A stretch of DNA of 64,000 nt from Bolinopsis microptera (Eukaryota; Ctenophora; Tentaculata; Lobata; Bolinopsidae), in contig NC_087082.1 of the NCBI RefSeq assembly GCF_026151205.1, positions 8,502,901 through 8,566,900 of the forward strand, in the 5' to 3' direction. The translations under genes and the position numbers were made by a program. Positions 12,778 through 25,600 of the stretch are shown one piece after another. The notes beneath the pieces were generated by a model. The model had not been told where the DNA came from. It saw only the letters and a list, made by a program, of their open reading frames with translations, and did no database searches. How positions within the stretch are numbered: position 1 is the stretch's first letter; each line of letters opens with the position of its first letter.

Positions 12778-12783
12778 AATAAA
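12778..12783 (+). promoter_or_regulatory. Poly(A) signal AATAAA of the GPCR
   Basis: AATAAA lies about 475 bp after the GPCR stop. The intervening 12305-12777 is best read as 3' UTR. The last recognised minus-strand exon of the neighbouring gene begins only about 34 bp further on, so the two transcription units touch or overlap. Confidence 0.6.
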
Positions 12784-12816
12784 AAAGAAATATCCAATAT
12801 TAAAACTGTCACAAAC

Positions 12817-14610
12817 CTGATTCACTTTTTTCCACGACCTCAACGATTTCACCAGCAATAAGTTTGACACTTTTCTTGTCTTTCGGGTTGAAATCTTCTA
12901 TAGCCTCAAATTCCTGCCGGAATGAGTAAATTTAATAAATATGCATGGTTAAAACGATAGAAAACATTTTTCAAACGTGAATTAAAAAAATGTTGTGCCA
13001 TATTTATTATCATATATATTCCCTACCTCAAGCGCAACTGGGCCCCCTATCTCCTCAGCAGCGTTCTTAGTGTCGGCGTCATCACTGAGGGAATGTTAAT
13101 AAGCACAAAAGTTCATATGATATAAGTAAAGAAAAAACCTTCAGTCTGACCGATTCAGTAAAAGGTTTTCATAGGGACACTACGTCAAAAAAAAACTTCA
13201 ATTAATGTAATAATGGTAAAACTTAAAGTAGTGGGAAAAAACCACAATTATTGACCCTTACTCTGCGCTCTTCATGAAAAGAAGATCATCATCGTTAACA
13301 GTGAAGAACTCCTCCATGATCTCACAAGAAATATACTTCACGTCCAGTTTCATCAGGGCCTCCAAGTATTCTCTCAGAGATGACATACGCTCTTCTGCCA
13401 CCTTAGCAGTCGTCCGACTGATAGCACTACCCTCTGAGAATCGGTGTGTTTTTAATACAAGAATAATCATATATTGTGTTATGTGCTTGTATGGACTAGC
13501 TGATAATCAGAACGATATTATCATCGCTTCGGGCGTGCCCATTGCTGGATTATGAATAACAGAAGAGTAAACAATTATTCTTCAACTAAAAAGTTCCGTT
13601 TTGACTAGCTCACTCGGGAGGGGTGGTAACAATCTCGGTTTAGAACTTATCAGTTCCCTGTAGGCTTCTATCATGTCACACTGAGAAGTAAGTATTGGAG
13701 GAATTTAAAATAACTGTTGCTGGGCAATGATAAAACAGGGTTTCAAGATAAAATTCATTATGAGTTTTATGTTGACTGATTGAGGAGTACTACCCGGAGG
13801 CATTACTTGGCACTAACGCCTTAAAATCTTAAATTACAATCAAATATTAATATATGCACACATGTATAAATATATCCAATACAATAACGCTATTATCAAA
13901 ATTAAATAGTACTATTAACAATTTTTTTTAATAAGACTTATCTCTTGTAGCAATAGTATTGTAAAAATGCTATTAAACATGTTCTACTGTTATTGATGTT
14001 AACTAGGACAATTATTTCTGATTTAATATAGTTGACATAAGCTGTCTGATTGTAACCAGTCCTTTCATCGAAAGGCAATTTCATCCTATTGTATACAAAA
14101 TTAAAGAACTGCAATTCGAAGTCCTCACATGCATTTGGAAGAACTCTGAGTAACGTCTGTAAATCACTGAGACACTTTTATTCTTCCTTGTTAACCGCAT
14201 AACGTACACCTGAATTGATAAAGAGTGAAACTTCAGTGTGGAATTGTGGGGGGAGGGGTGGGGGCTGCCAAATCCACTTCTTCAATAAGACGCAGTGTTT
14301 TCTCTGACTCCACCGTAACTTATACTAAGGAGGTGGTTACCAAGGGTCAGATCTATAAGATTGGCATGATGGTAGACAAATGACTGAATACCATTGCTAC
14401 TTAACAACTCTAGATAGGTAGGTACCTTATAATTGGCATCATAGCTATGTCTAACATTACAATTCTGATAACCACAAGTATTTAAAGTAAAAAACGGACA
14501 ACAAACTGATTTCAAAATACACTTACATAATACTTGTCTGGATTCCGTATTTTCTTAGTAGCAACTATAGCAGCAGTCACTACAGAGTTCTTCTCCTCTG
14601 GTTCACCCAT
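12817..14610 (-). CDS. PX-SH3 adaptor, p47phox/Tks (NCF1/SH3PXD2)-like, 5' part
   Basis: Six exons join in frame: 14610-14527 (ATG start), 14209-14129, 13680-13587, 13433-13262, 13084-13027 and 12913-12817. They encode about 196 residues. The first four make a complete PX domain with the phosphoinositide-binding I-Y-R-R-Y-S-E-F motif, a proline-rich loop (LLPPLPSEL) and the closing helix ending EEFF. A short linker leads into an SH3 domain start with A-I-E-D-F and GEIVEVVEKSESG. Order and motifs match p47phox and Tks4/5, scaffolds that recruit NADPH oxidase components to membranes. Splice sites are GT-AG and phases agree; the donor at 13586 (GTTGAA) is weak. The coding ends mid-SH3 just before the expected WW. 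The rest was not found at lower coordinates, so it either lies beyond a long intron containing the GPCRs or is lost. Confidence 0.83.
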
Positions 14611-15680
14611 ATTCCTACACCTACAGAGATATTACAGACAAAAGAGTTTTTATCTATTTCTCCTCATCAGATTCAGGGAATAATTTGAAGTTTTGTGCCA
14701 AATTGTTTTCTCTATCATTAGCATACCGATTCTAGCCTTCTTCAAATCTTCATGTTCGCAACTTTTTAGACACGATATACCTTCATTTTGATCAAATTAA
14801 AAAGCATCGTTTGTGATGGTTGTCTGATGTCTAGACTCTAGTGTCTACCTCATTTTACTGCTAGAGTCACCACCCAATTAAGGCAAAAATGGCATTATTC
14901 TATCGGATCAGTTACACGGGACCGAAAATGGAGTCGAGTTAGGCTAATCAATTGAAGAAAAATTCAGTTAAAACAAATTTGGGTCGAGGAAAGCTGATGT
15001 CTGAAAATATCCTACCGCAGTAGTATATATATATAATAGGACATATTCAAAATTTTCATTGCATCAAAGTTTTCTCCGGATATACTGCTTCCAGTACCTT
15101 GATGCCTGATGGGGACTTGCGTCGCTCTCACCGACCTCACTGATTGGTCACTGGTACAAATTTCAGTAAAAACCGCGAAATTTCGGTTAAGGGGACACAA
15201 GAAAAACTTCTTTTCAAAAATCTTCCAAAACCTCTTTTTATATTCTGATAATTTTTCGTTTATCAAAGCTTTTTTGGGAATAGGACTTTGGGTAACTCAA
15301 TCGTGTCTTGTGGCATCCTTAGTGACCTTGTAAAATGGTCATTGAAGAGAAATTCAGTCAAAACAGTGAAATTTGGGTCGCGGAAAGCTGAAATTTGAAA
15401 ATGTCCCTCCAGTTGGAGACAAGGATATTACTTGAACCAAATAAAATTGTTGGGAGAGATTTACTGGGCCGCGCTCAGCCTGTCATTCCGCCTAATCTCT
15501 ATTTATGAACATAATAGCCTGAGATCCCCAGGTAAGGAGAGATAAGGTGTTTTTATTAAGGATTGTACCGTCTTGTTTTTTTATATATCCTGTCATCACT
15601 CCTGGAGTAATGGATATTGTATGTTTATTTCAATAAATATAATAATCAGTAAATTAGAATAGAAACTTGTCTTCTTTTCA
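14611..15680. other. Noncoding 5' flank of the PX-SH3 gene
   Basis: No coding exon recognised. Two diverged copies of a short segment resembling GAAGAGAAATTCAGTCAAAACA...AAATTTGGGTCG...GGAAAGCTGA occur at about 14950-15010 and 15340-15400, a small local direct duplication. A minus-strand AATAAA at about 15625-15630 would suit a gene ending at 15681. Confidence 0.4.
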
Positions 15681-15825
15681 GCTCACTCTTCTGAAACCTC
15701 TTCCTCTACATTCTCAACCTCATCTCCAACTTCCTCATCTTCATCATCAACATCATCACCCCTGTCTTCATCGCTGGTGGTGTGTGCGAGATTTAGGTCC
15801 AGTTCATCAACAGGTATTGCTTTCT
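15681..15825 (-). other. Possible exon, strand ambiguous
   Basis: Two readings compete. On the minus strand there is an acidic C-terminus (D/E-rich, ending EEEVSEE and a stop at 15681) with an AATAAA about 50 bp on, but its acceptor is poor. On the plus strand 15681-15804 is bounded by a good acceptor (TTCTTTTCAG) and donor (CAACAG/GTATTG). It ends in the phase needed by the first recognised exon of the MULE gene at 22664, but it encodes only a low-complexity His/Leu/Pro stretch. Either way the neighbouring intron would contain the 6.7-kb satellite. Confidence 0.35.
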
Positions 15826-15839
15826 CATAATACCGTCCT

Positions 15840-18800
15840 GGCTAATATTAAATACTAGTGGACTCTATGCAGCTCTTCCAGCACCCCTAATTTTACTGAT
15901 CTGGAGGTCACATTTTATTGGGCCAGTACAGGCTAATATTAAATACTAGTGGACTCTATGCAGCTCTTCCAGCACCCCTAATTTTACTGATCTGGAGGTC
16001 ACATTTTATTGGGCCAGTACAGGCTAATATTAAATACTAGTGGACTCTATGCAGCTCTTCCAGCACCCCTAATTTTACTGATCTGGAGGTCACATTTTAT
16101 TGGGCCAGTACAGGCTAATATTAAATACTAGTGGACTCTATGCAGCTCTTCCAGCACCCCTAATTTTACTGATCTGGAGGTCACATTTTATTGGGCCAGT
16201 ACAGGCTAATATTAAATACTAGTGGACTCTATGCAGCTCTTCCAGCACCCCTAATTTTACTGATCTGGAGGTCACATTTTATTGGGCCAGTACAGGCTAA
16301 TATTAAATACTAGTGGACTCTATGCAGCTCTTCCAGCACCCCTAATTTTACTGATCTGGAGGTCACATTTTATTGGGCCAGTACAGGCTAATATTAAATA
16401 CTAGTGGACTCTATGCAGCTCTTCCAGCACCCCTAATTTTACTGATCTGGAGGTCACATTTTATTGGGCCAGTACAGGCTAATATTAAATACTAGTGGAC
16501 TCTATGCAGCTCTTCCAGCACCCCTAATTTTACTGATCTGGAGGTCACATTTTATTGGGCCAGTACAGGCTAATATTAAATACTAGTGGACTCTATGCAG
16601 CTCTTCCAGCACCCCTAATTTTACTGATCTGGAGGTCACATTTTATTGGGCCAGTACAGGCTAATATTAAATACTAGTGGACTCTATGCAGCTCTTCCAG
16701 CACCCCTAATTTTACTGATCTGGAGGTCACATTTTATTGGGCCAGTACAGGCTAATATTAAATACTAGTGGACTCTATGCAGCTCTTCCAGCACCCCTAA
16801 TTTTACTGATCTGGAGGTCACATTTTATTGGGCCAGTACAGGCTAATATTAAATACTAGTGGACTCTATGCAGCTCTTCCAGCACCCCTAATTTTACTGA
16901 TCTGGAGGTCACATTTTATTGGGCCAGTACAGGCTAATATTAAATACTAGTGGACTCTATGCAGCTCTTCCAGCACCCCTAATTTTACTGATCTGGAGGT
17001 CACATTTTATTGGGCCAGTACAGGCTAATATTAAATACTAGTGGACTCTATGCAGCTCTTCCAGCACCCCTAATTTTACTGATCTGGAGGTCACATTTTA
17101 TTGGGCCAGTACAGGCTAATATTAAATACTAGTGGACTCTATGCAGCTCTTCCAGCACCCCTAATTTTACTGATCTGGAGGTCACATTTTATTGGGCCAG
17201 TACAGGCTAATATTAAATACTAGTGGACTCTATGCAGCTCTTCCAGCACCCCTAATTTTACTGATCTGGAGGTCACATTTTATTGGGCCAGTACAGGCTA
17301 ATATTAAATACTAGTGGACTCTATGCAGCTCTTCCAGCACCCCTAATTTTACTGATCTGGAGGTCACATTTTATTGGGCCAGTACAGGCTAATATTAAAT
17401 ACTAGTGGACTCTATGCAGCTCTTCCAGCACCCCTAATTTTACTGATCTGGAGGTCACATTTTATTGGGCCAGTACAGGCTAATATTAAATACTAGTGGA
17501 CTCTATGCAGCTCTTCCAGCACCCCTAATTTTACTGATCTGGAGGTCACATTTTATTGGGCCAGTACAGGCTAATATTAAATACTAGTGGACTCTATGCA
17601 GCTCTTCCAGCACCCCTAATTTTACTGATCTGGAGGTCACATTTTATTGGGCCAGTACAGGCTAATATTAAATACTAGTGGACTCTATGCAGCTCTTCCA
17701 GCACCCCTAATTTTACTGATCTGGAGGTCACATTTTATTGGGCCAGTACAGGCTAATATTAAATACTAGTGGACTCTATGCAGCTCTTCCAGCACCCCTA
17801 ATTTTACTGATCTGGAGGTCACATTTTATTGGGCCAGTACAGGCTAATATTAAATACTAGTGGACTCTATGCAGCTCTTCCAGCACCCCTAATTTTACTG
17901 ATCTGGAGGTCACATTTTATTGGGCCAGTACAGGCTAATATTAAATACTAGTGGACTCTATGCAGCTCTTCCAGCACCCCTAATTTTACTGATCTGGAGG
18001 TCACATTTTATTGGGCCAGTACAGGCTAATATTAAATACTAGTGGACTCTATGCAGCTCTTCCAGCACCCCTAATTTTACTGATCTGGAGGTCACATTTT
18101 ATTGGGCCAGTACAGGCTAATATTAAATACTAGTGGACTCTATGCAGCTCTTCCAGCACCCCTAATTTTACTGATCTGGAGGTCACATTTTATTGGGCCA
18201 GTACAGGCTAATATTAAATACTAGTGGACTCTATGCAGCTCTTCCAGCACCCCTAATTTTACTGATCTGGAGGTCACATTTTATTGGGCCAGTACAGGCT
18301 AATATTAAATACTAGTGGACTCTATGCAGCTCTTCCAGCACCCCTAATTTTACTGATCTGGAGGTCACATTTTATTGGGCCAGTACAGGCTAATATTAAA
18401 TACTAGTGGACTCTATGCAGCTCTTCCAGCACCCCTAATTTTACTGATCTGGAGGTCACATTTTATTGGGCCAGTACAGGCTAATATTAAATACTAGTGG
18501 ACTCTATGCAGCTCTTCCAGCACCCCTAATTTTACTGATCTGGAGGTCACATTTTATTGGGCCAGTACAGGCTAATATTAAATACTAGTGGACTCTATGC
18601 AGCTCTTCCAGCACCCCTAATTTTACTGATCTGGAGGTCACATTTTATTGGGCCAGTACAGGCTAATATTAAATACTAGTGGACTCTATGCAGCTCTTCC
18701 AGCACCCCTAATTTTACTGATCTGGAGGTCACATTTTATTGGGCCAGTACAGGCTAATATTAAATACTAGTGGACTCTATGCAGCTCTTCCAGCACCCCT

Positions 18801-21800
18801 AATTTTACTGATCTGGAGGTCACATTTTATTGGGCCAGTACAGGCTAATATTAAATACTAGTGGACTCTATGCAGCTCTTCCAGCACCCCTAATTTTACT
18901 GATCTGGAGGTCACATTTTATTGGGCCAGTACAGGCTAATATTAAATACTAGTGGACTCTATGCAGCTCTTCCAGCACCCCTAATTTTACTGATCTGGAG
19001 GTCACATTTTATTGGGCCAGTACAGGCTAATATTAAATACTAGTGGACTCTATGCAGCTCTTCCAGCACCCCTAATTTTACTGATCTGGAGGTCACATTT
19101 TATTGGGCCAGTACAGGCTAATATTAAATACTAGTGGACTCTATGCAGCTCTTCCAGCACCCCTAATTTTACTGATCTGGAGGTCACATTTTATTGGGCC
19201 AGTACAGGCTAATATTAAATACTAGTGGACTCTATGCAGCTCTTCCAGCACCCCTAATTTTACTGATCTGGAGGTCACATTTTATTGGGCCAGTACAGGC
19301 TAATATTAAATACTAGTGGACTCTATGCAGCTCTTCCAGCACCCCTAATTTTACTGATCTGGAGGTCACATTTTATTGGGCCAGTACAGGCTAATATTAA
19401 ATACTAGTGGACTCTATGCAGCTCTTCCAGCACCCCTAATTTTACTGATCTGGAGGTCACATTTTATTGGGCCAGTACAGGCTAATATTAAATACTAGTG
19501 GACTCTATGCAGCTCTTCCAGCACCCCTAATTTTACTGATCTGGAGGTCACATTTTATTGGGCCAGTACAGGCTAATATTAAATACTAGTGGACTCTATG
19601 CAGCTCTTCCAGCACCCCTAATTTTACTGATCTGGAGGTCACATTTTATTGGGCCAGTACAGGCTAATATTAAATACTAGTGGACTCTATGCAGCTCTTC
19701 CAGCACCCCTAATTTTACTGATCTGGAGGTCACATTTTATTGGGCCAGTACAGGCTAATATTAAATACTAGTGGACTCTATGCAGCTCTTCCAGCACCCC
19801 TAATTTTACTGATCTGGAGGTCACATTTTATTGGGCCAGTACAGGCTAATATTAAATACTAGTGGACTCTATGCAGCTCTTCCAGCACCCCTAATTTTAC
19901 TGATCTGGAGGTCACATTTTATTGGGCCAGTACAGGCTAATATTAAATACTAGTGGACTCTATGCAGCTCTTCCAGCACCCCTAATTTTACTGATCTGGA
20001 GGTCACATTTTATTGGGCCAGTACAGGCTAATATTAAATACTAGTGGACTCTATGCAGCTCTTCCAGCACCCCTAATTTTACTGATCTGGAGGTCACATT
20101 TTATTGGGCCAGTACAGGCTAATATTAAATACTAGTGGACTCTATGCAGCTCTTCCAGCACCCCTAATTTTACTGATCTGGAGGTCACATTTTATTGGGC
20201 CAGTACAGGCTAATATTAAATACTAGTGGACTCTATGCAGCTCTTCCAGCACCCCTAATTTTACTGATCTGGAGGTCACATTTTATTGGGCCAGTACAGG
20301 CTAATATTAAATACTAGTGGACTCTATGCAGCTCTTCCAGCACCCCTAATTTTACTGATCTGGAGGTCACATTTTATTGGGCCAGTACAGGCTAATATTA
20401 AATACTAGTGGACTCTATGCAGCTCTTCCAGCACCCCTAATTTTACTGATCTGGAGGTCACATTTTATTGGGCCAGTACAGGCTAATATTAAATACTAGT
20501 GGACTCTATGCAGCTCTTCCAGCACCCCTAATTTTACTGATCTGGAGGTCACATTTTATTGGGCCAGTACAGGCTAATATTAAATACTAGTGGACTCTAT
20601 GCAGCTCTTCAGCACCCCTAATTTTACTGATCTGGAGGTCACATTTTATTGGGCCAGTACAGGCTAATATTAAATACTAGTGGACTCTATGCAGCTCTTC
20701 CAGCACCCCTAATTTTACTGATCTGGAGGTCACATTTTATTGGGCCAGTACAGGCTAATATTAAATACTAGTGGACTCTATGCAGCTCTTCCAGCACCCC
20801 TAATTTTACTGATCTGGAGGTCACATTTTATTGGGCCAGTACAGGCTAATATTAAATACTAGTGGACTCTATGCAGCTCTTCCAGCACCCCTAATTTTAC
20901 TGATCTGGAGGTCACATTTTATTGGGCCAGTACAGGCTAATATTAAATACTAGTGGACTCTATGCAGCTCTTCCAGCACCCCTAATTTTACTGATCTGGA
21001 GGTCACATTTTATTGGGCCAGTACAGGCTAATATTAAATACTAGTGGACTCTATGCAGCTCTTCCAGCACCCCTAATTTTACTGATCTGGAGGTCACATT
21101 TTATTGGGCCAGTACAGGCTAATATTAAATACTAGTGGACTCTATGCAGCTCTTCCAGCACCCCTAATTTTACTGATCTGGAGGTCACATTTTATTGGGC
21201 CAGTACAGGCTAATATTAAATACTAGTGGACTCTATGCAGCTCTTCCAGCACCCCTAATTTTACTGATCTGGAGGTCACATTTTATTGGGCCAGTACAGG
21301 CTAATATTAAATACTAGTGGACTCTATGCAGCTCTTCCAGCACCCCTAATTTTACTGATCTGGAGGTCACATTTTATTGGGCCAGTACAGGCTAATATTA
21401 AATACTAGTGGACTCTATGCAGCTCTTCCAGCACCCCTAATTTTACTGATCTGGAGGTCACATTTTATTGGGCCAGTACAGGCTAATATTAAATACTAGT
21501 GGACTCTATGCAGCTCTTCTAGCACCCCTAATTTTACTGATCTGGAGGTCACATTTTATTGGGCCAGTACAGGCTAATATTAAATACTAGTGGACTCTAT
21601 GCAGCTCTTCAGCACCCCTAATTTTACTGATCTGGAGGTCACATTTTATTGGGCCAGTACAGGCTAATATTAAATACTAGTGGACTCTATGCAGCTCTTC
21701 CAGCACCCCTAATTTTACTGATCTGGAGGTCACATTTTATTGGGCCAGTACAGGCTAATATTAAATACTAGTGGACTCTATGCAGCTCTTCCAGCACCCC

Positions 21801-22539
21801 TAATTTTACTGATCTGGAGGTCACATTTTATTGGGCCAGTACAGGCTAATATTAAATACTAGTGGACTCTATGCAGCTCTTCCAGCACCCCTAATTTTAC
21901 TGATCTGGAGGTCACATTTTATTGGGCCAGTACAGGCTAATATTAAATACTAGTGGACTCTATGCAGCTCTTCCAGCACCCCTAATTTTACTGATCTGGA
22001 GGTCACATTTTATTGGGCCAGTACAGGCTAATATTAAATACTAGTGGACTCTATGCAGCTCTTCCAGCACCCCTAATTTTACTGATCTGGAGGTCACATT
22101 TTATTGGGCCAGTACAGGCTAATATTAAATACTAGTGGACTCTATGCAGCTCTTCCAGCACCCCTAATTTTACTGATCTGGAGGTCACATTTTATTGGGC
22201 CAGTACAGGCTAATATTAAATACTAGTGGACTCTATGCAGCTCTTCCAGCACCCCTAATTTTACTGATCTGGAGGTCACATTTTATTGGGCCAGTACAGG
22301 CTAATATTAAATACTAGTGGACTCTATGCAGCTCTTCCAGCACCCCTAATTTTACTGATCTGGAGGTCACATTTTATTGGGCCAGTACAGGCTAATATTA
22401 AATACTAGTGGACTCTATGCAGCTCTTCCAGCACCCCTAATTTTACTGATCTGGAGGTCACATTTTATTGGGCCAGTACAGGCTAATATTAAATACTAGT
22501 GGACTCTATGCAGCTCTTCCAGTACCCCTAATTTTACTG
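15840..22539. repeat. Satellite: ~73.6 copies of a 91-bp unit
   Basis: A head-to-tail array with an exact 91-bp period. Each unit begins GGCTAATATTAAATACTAG and ends GGTCACATTTTATTGGGCCA plus GTACA. I count 73 full units and a 59-bp partial one. The only changes seen are one-base deletions near 20610 and 21610, a C-to-T near 21520 and a C-to-T near 22523 in the last copy. Mutations cluster toward the right end. No open frame, promoter or RNA fold was recognised in the unit. Confidence 0.98.
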
Positions 22540-22564
22540 TCAGTATTCCTAAATTTTGCAAAAC

Positions 22565-22636
22565 TGACATTGACATTAATTGACATTAATTGACATTAAT
22601 TGACATTAATTGACATTAATTGACATTAATTGACGT
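22565..22636. repeat. (TGACATTAAT)n short tandem repeat
   Basis: About seven copies of the 10-mer TGACATTAAT, the last one changed to TGACGTTGCA. It lies between the end of the satellite and the first recognised exon of the MULE gene, within the presumed upstream intron. Confidence 0.95.
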
Positions 22637-22663
22637 TGCATCCCCCCCTTTACAATTATTTAG

Positions 22664-25600
22664 TTTCGAAAAACGGAGCAAGCTTTTCGATCACAGGTTC
22701 ACAAGAAATCACTTGATGAAGCTGTTAAAGAGATCAAGAACAATTTGGTCAAAGAAGAAGGACTGAATTGGCCGATTTCAGATTCCCGAAAGACGAAACT
22801 AACTGGTAAATAAATATCTGTAATTTTTAAGATTTGTATTTAATACTCTTCAAAACTTTACGGAATCCAGCAATTATAACGTATAAGAATCGAATAAACT
22901 ATTTCCCCGTCTGTAAAATCTGACGGGAAACCCATCACGGTAATGCACAGTGAACTGTTCTATATGTAGTCAGTCTGAGCTGAGCCTTAAAAGCTCTCCT
23001 TTTCCCACTGATCTGTCCGGGCAAATGTAGCTACTGTAGTCGCCCTCTGTTTTGCGTTGACGTTTAGCTTTTGTCAGCACCTGAGATGCCGTATCAGTTC
23101 TATTCAACGAAAGCTGAAGCTGAATAGTTCTTGATGTGTTGGCTCTCTTTAAACAAACTCTACAATTATCACGTAGTGCAGTTTTCTCGTTAATCTCGGC
23201 GAGAAGTTTGACAACCTTGTCTTCTAACTGCTCATCGTCGGATTCACTTATTCCATAGATAACTGTCGTCATTTTCAGCTATTGTCTCGACTGCAGCTCA
23301 ATACAGATCTTTTTTGGCATAAGAGCAGCTGCACAAGTTTTCTTTAGGACAGAAGAATATTTTTTATCTCTTCTCTGTCATTTGTGTATAGTCCATAGTA
23401 CAGTTTATGTATACAGATTACAGGCTACACAACGATCACACTAAAGCACTAAAAGACGAGCAGTTCTTACAGCAGCTGATAACAGATCTCGCTAATTGAA
23501 ATAAAATTAAAAAACGACTACACGCTAATTATGACTGAAAATCAAGAAATTAAAAAGTCGTATTATAATCATACATCTTAAACATATAATAACAAAACAG
23601 CATTTTATTATCATAAGTACATTTTGCAGGCTTACAAAATCATATGAACTAAAATAGCACACATTTGTCTGGTACTTTTTTGACCTAAGTTGATTTAATC
23701 AGGTAATAAACTCGGCGTGGCGTTTTCCCACGGTCAAGTAGAGTTCGAGGACGCTCCCTTCGTTAAAAGCAGACAGTGCTTTCTGAGGTGCCCCCATGGT
23801 GTCTCAAACAAAAAGAAACCTATAAATGTTGGTTATAAGTTAATTTTTAAAATCTTTCTTTTGTTAATTCTTTTCTTATGTTACCAGTCGGCAGTCCTAT
23901 ATTTTATCATGAAAGTTTCTGGGATGACTAAATTAAACACTGCTTAATATAAGTATATCTTAATAGTGGTGTTCTTTAACTTCAATTTATTATTATTACT
24001 AAGCTTAGAAGTTACGGCGCTGTTCTGAACTTTAAGTAGTCCGATCTCATATAACATTTTATTTCAGGATAAGGGAAAGCAGCGGATTAGAAAGCTAACC
24101 ATCAAAGCTACGAAGTGTGAGGCAGAGATACGTCTGTATGAATATAGAGTTTATACAATTAACCGGGTAATAATTTCTTTACTGATCTGTAAAAACAACA
24201 CACTTATTTGTTAGATACGTGCTATTTGATCTTATGTAGTAGTAGAAGTAATATTAATAAACCCGTGATGGGGAGTACATCGAGAGTATACTACATCAAT
24301 TTATATATCGAAAATATCAATAGCGACAAGAGAAACGCCATTGTTTGACGTGAGGAGAGTGAGGGCTCCTCAAACTACATTAATTTAATTCCTCCTGTAA
24401 CGTCCTCAATAATAATAATAAATTTGCAGTTTATATTAGTATCAAGGCGGTAGAATTCCAAGAATTTTATTAGCACGCACTGCGCACGTAATTGAGTAAA
24501 TATTTGTGCAGATTAGCTTAAGCGTGGCAGTGAAAATTAAAAGATGGCAGTGACTGACTAATAGATGCTTTATCGCAGTTCATTTTATTTGATGGCAATA
24601 TTGTTTGGACTTAACTCGAACAGATGGTATAGTTTCTTTGTAATTCTGTTACGAGCTGTAGAGAACGACGTTTTTTTCAGCGGCAAGTTTTTGTTTATCG
24701 AGTAAATAATAAATATCGTTGTTCCTAAACGAATTAATGAACTTATCCTGTAACTTTAAAGGGAAGGATTTTATTTATTTCGTTCTGAATCCTAATAATC
24801 GTTACCTTAAATATGAGAGAGGCTATAATCGTTAATCGTTATCAAGATAATGAGTTTGATTACGTGTCTGCCATCTGCGAAAAAAACACATATATTGGGA
24901 TATATCTCTTACATTTGCAAGATCGTTTATGTAATCAATAGTCAATAACTAGACAATAATAATGAACAACATCGGACCAAGAATGGCCTGGATGACACGT
25001 AGTCAAGCAAACATTAACGATTTTAAATCAAATAGTGGACGAAGACACTACAAGACAGTAGAATAATAGGGGTGTGTATAAGCAAGAAGATGGCTCGCAG
25101 GAGGTTGAACTACCGCTTCCCGCCGGCATGTCATCCGTGACGTCATCCCACACGGCTTGAAGTGGTGTGACGTCATCTCACGTGGTGTAACGTGGTGCAA
25201 TGCATCCTCAAATCCTGTCACATGATGTGACATCATCTCACGTGGTGTGACGTGGTTCATCTCACGTGGTATGTCATCACCTCACATACTGTCACGTGAT
25301 GTGATCTCATCTCACGTGGTTACTGCTCTCTTGCTTGCACCAGGGGGATAAATCATACCACGTGGTGTGACCCATCTCACGTGCTGTCTCATCACCTCAC
25401 ACACTGCCACATGGAGTGGTCTCATCTCACGTGGTATAGTGTCATCTCACATCATGACTCATGGCTTAACCCAGGTCATGTGACCCACACAGTTATCCTA
25501 TCATTATACCTTAACGTATACAGCCTGTCACGTGATTAGTCACATGATACCAGACATGTCCTAATATGGAATAATTCTAGTCTTATCGTCAATGTGCCTG

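Noticed and set aside
15840-22539. CRISPR-like repeat array
   Set aside because: Units are contiguous with no spacers, and the context is a eukaryotic genome. It is a satellite.
25048-25260. Small open frames repeated in both Polinton arms (His/Thr-rich, also at 39536-39856)
   Set aside because: They are translations of the CACGTG repeat cluster without domain features.
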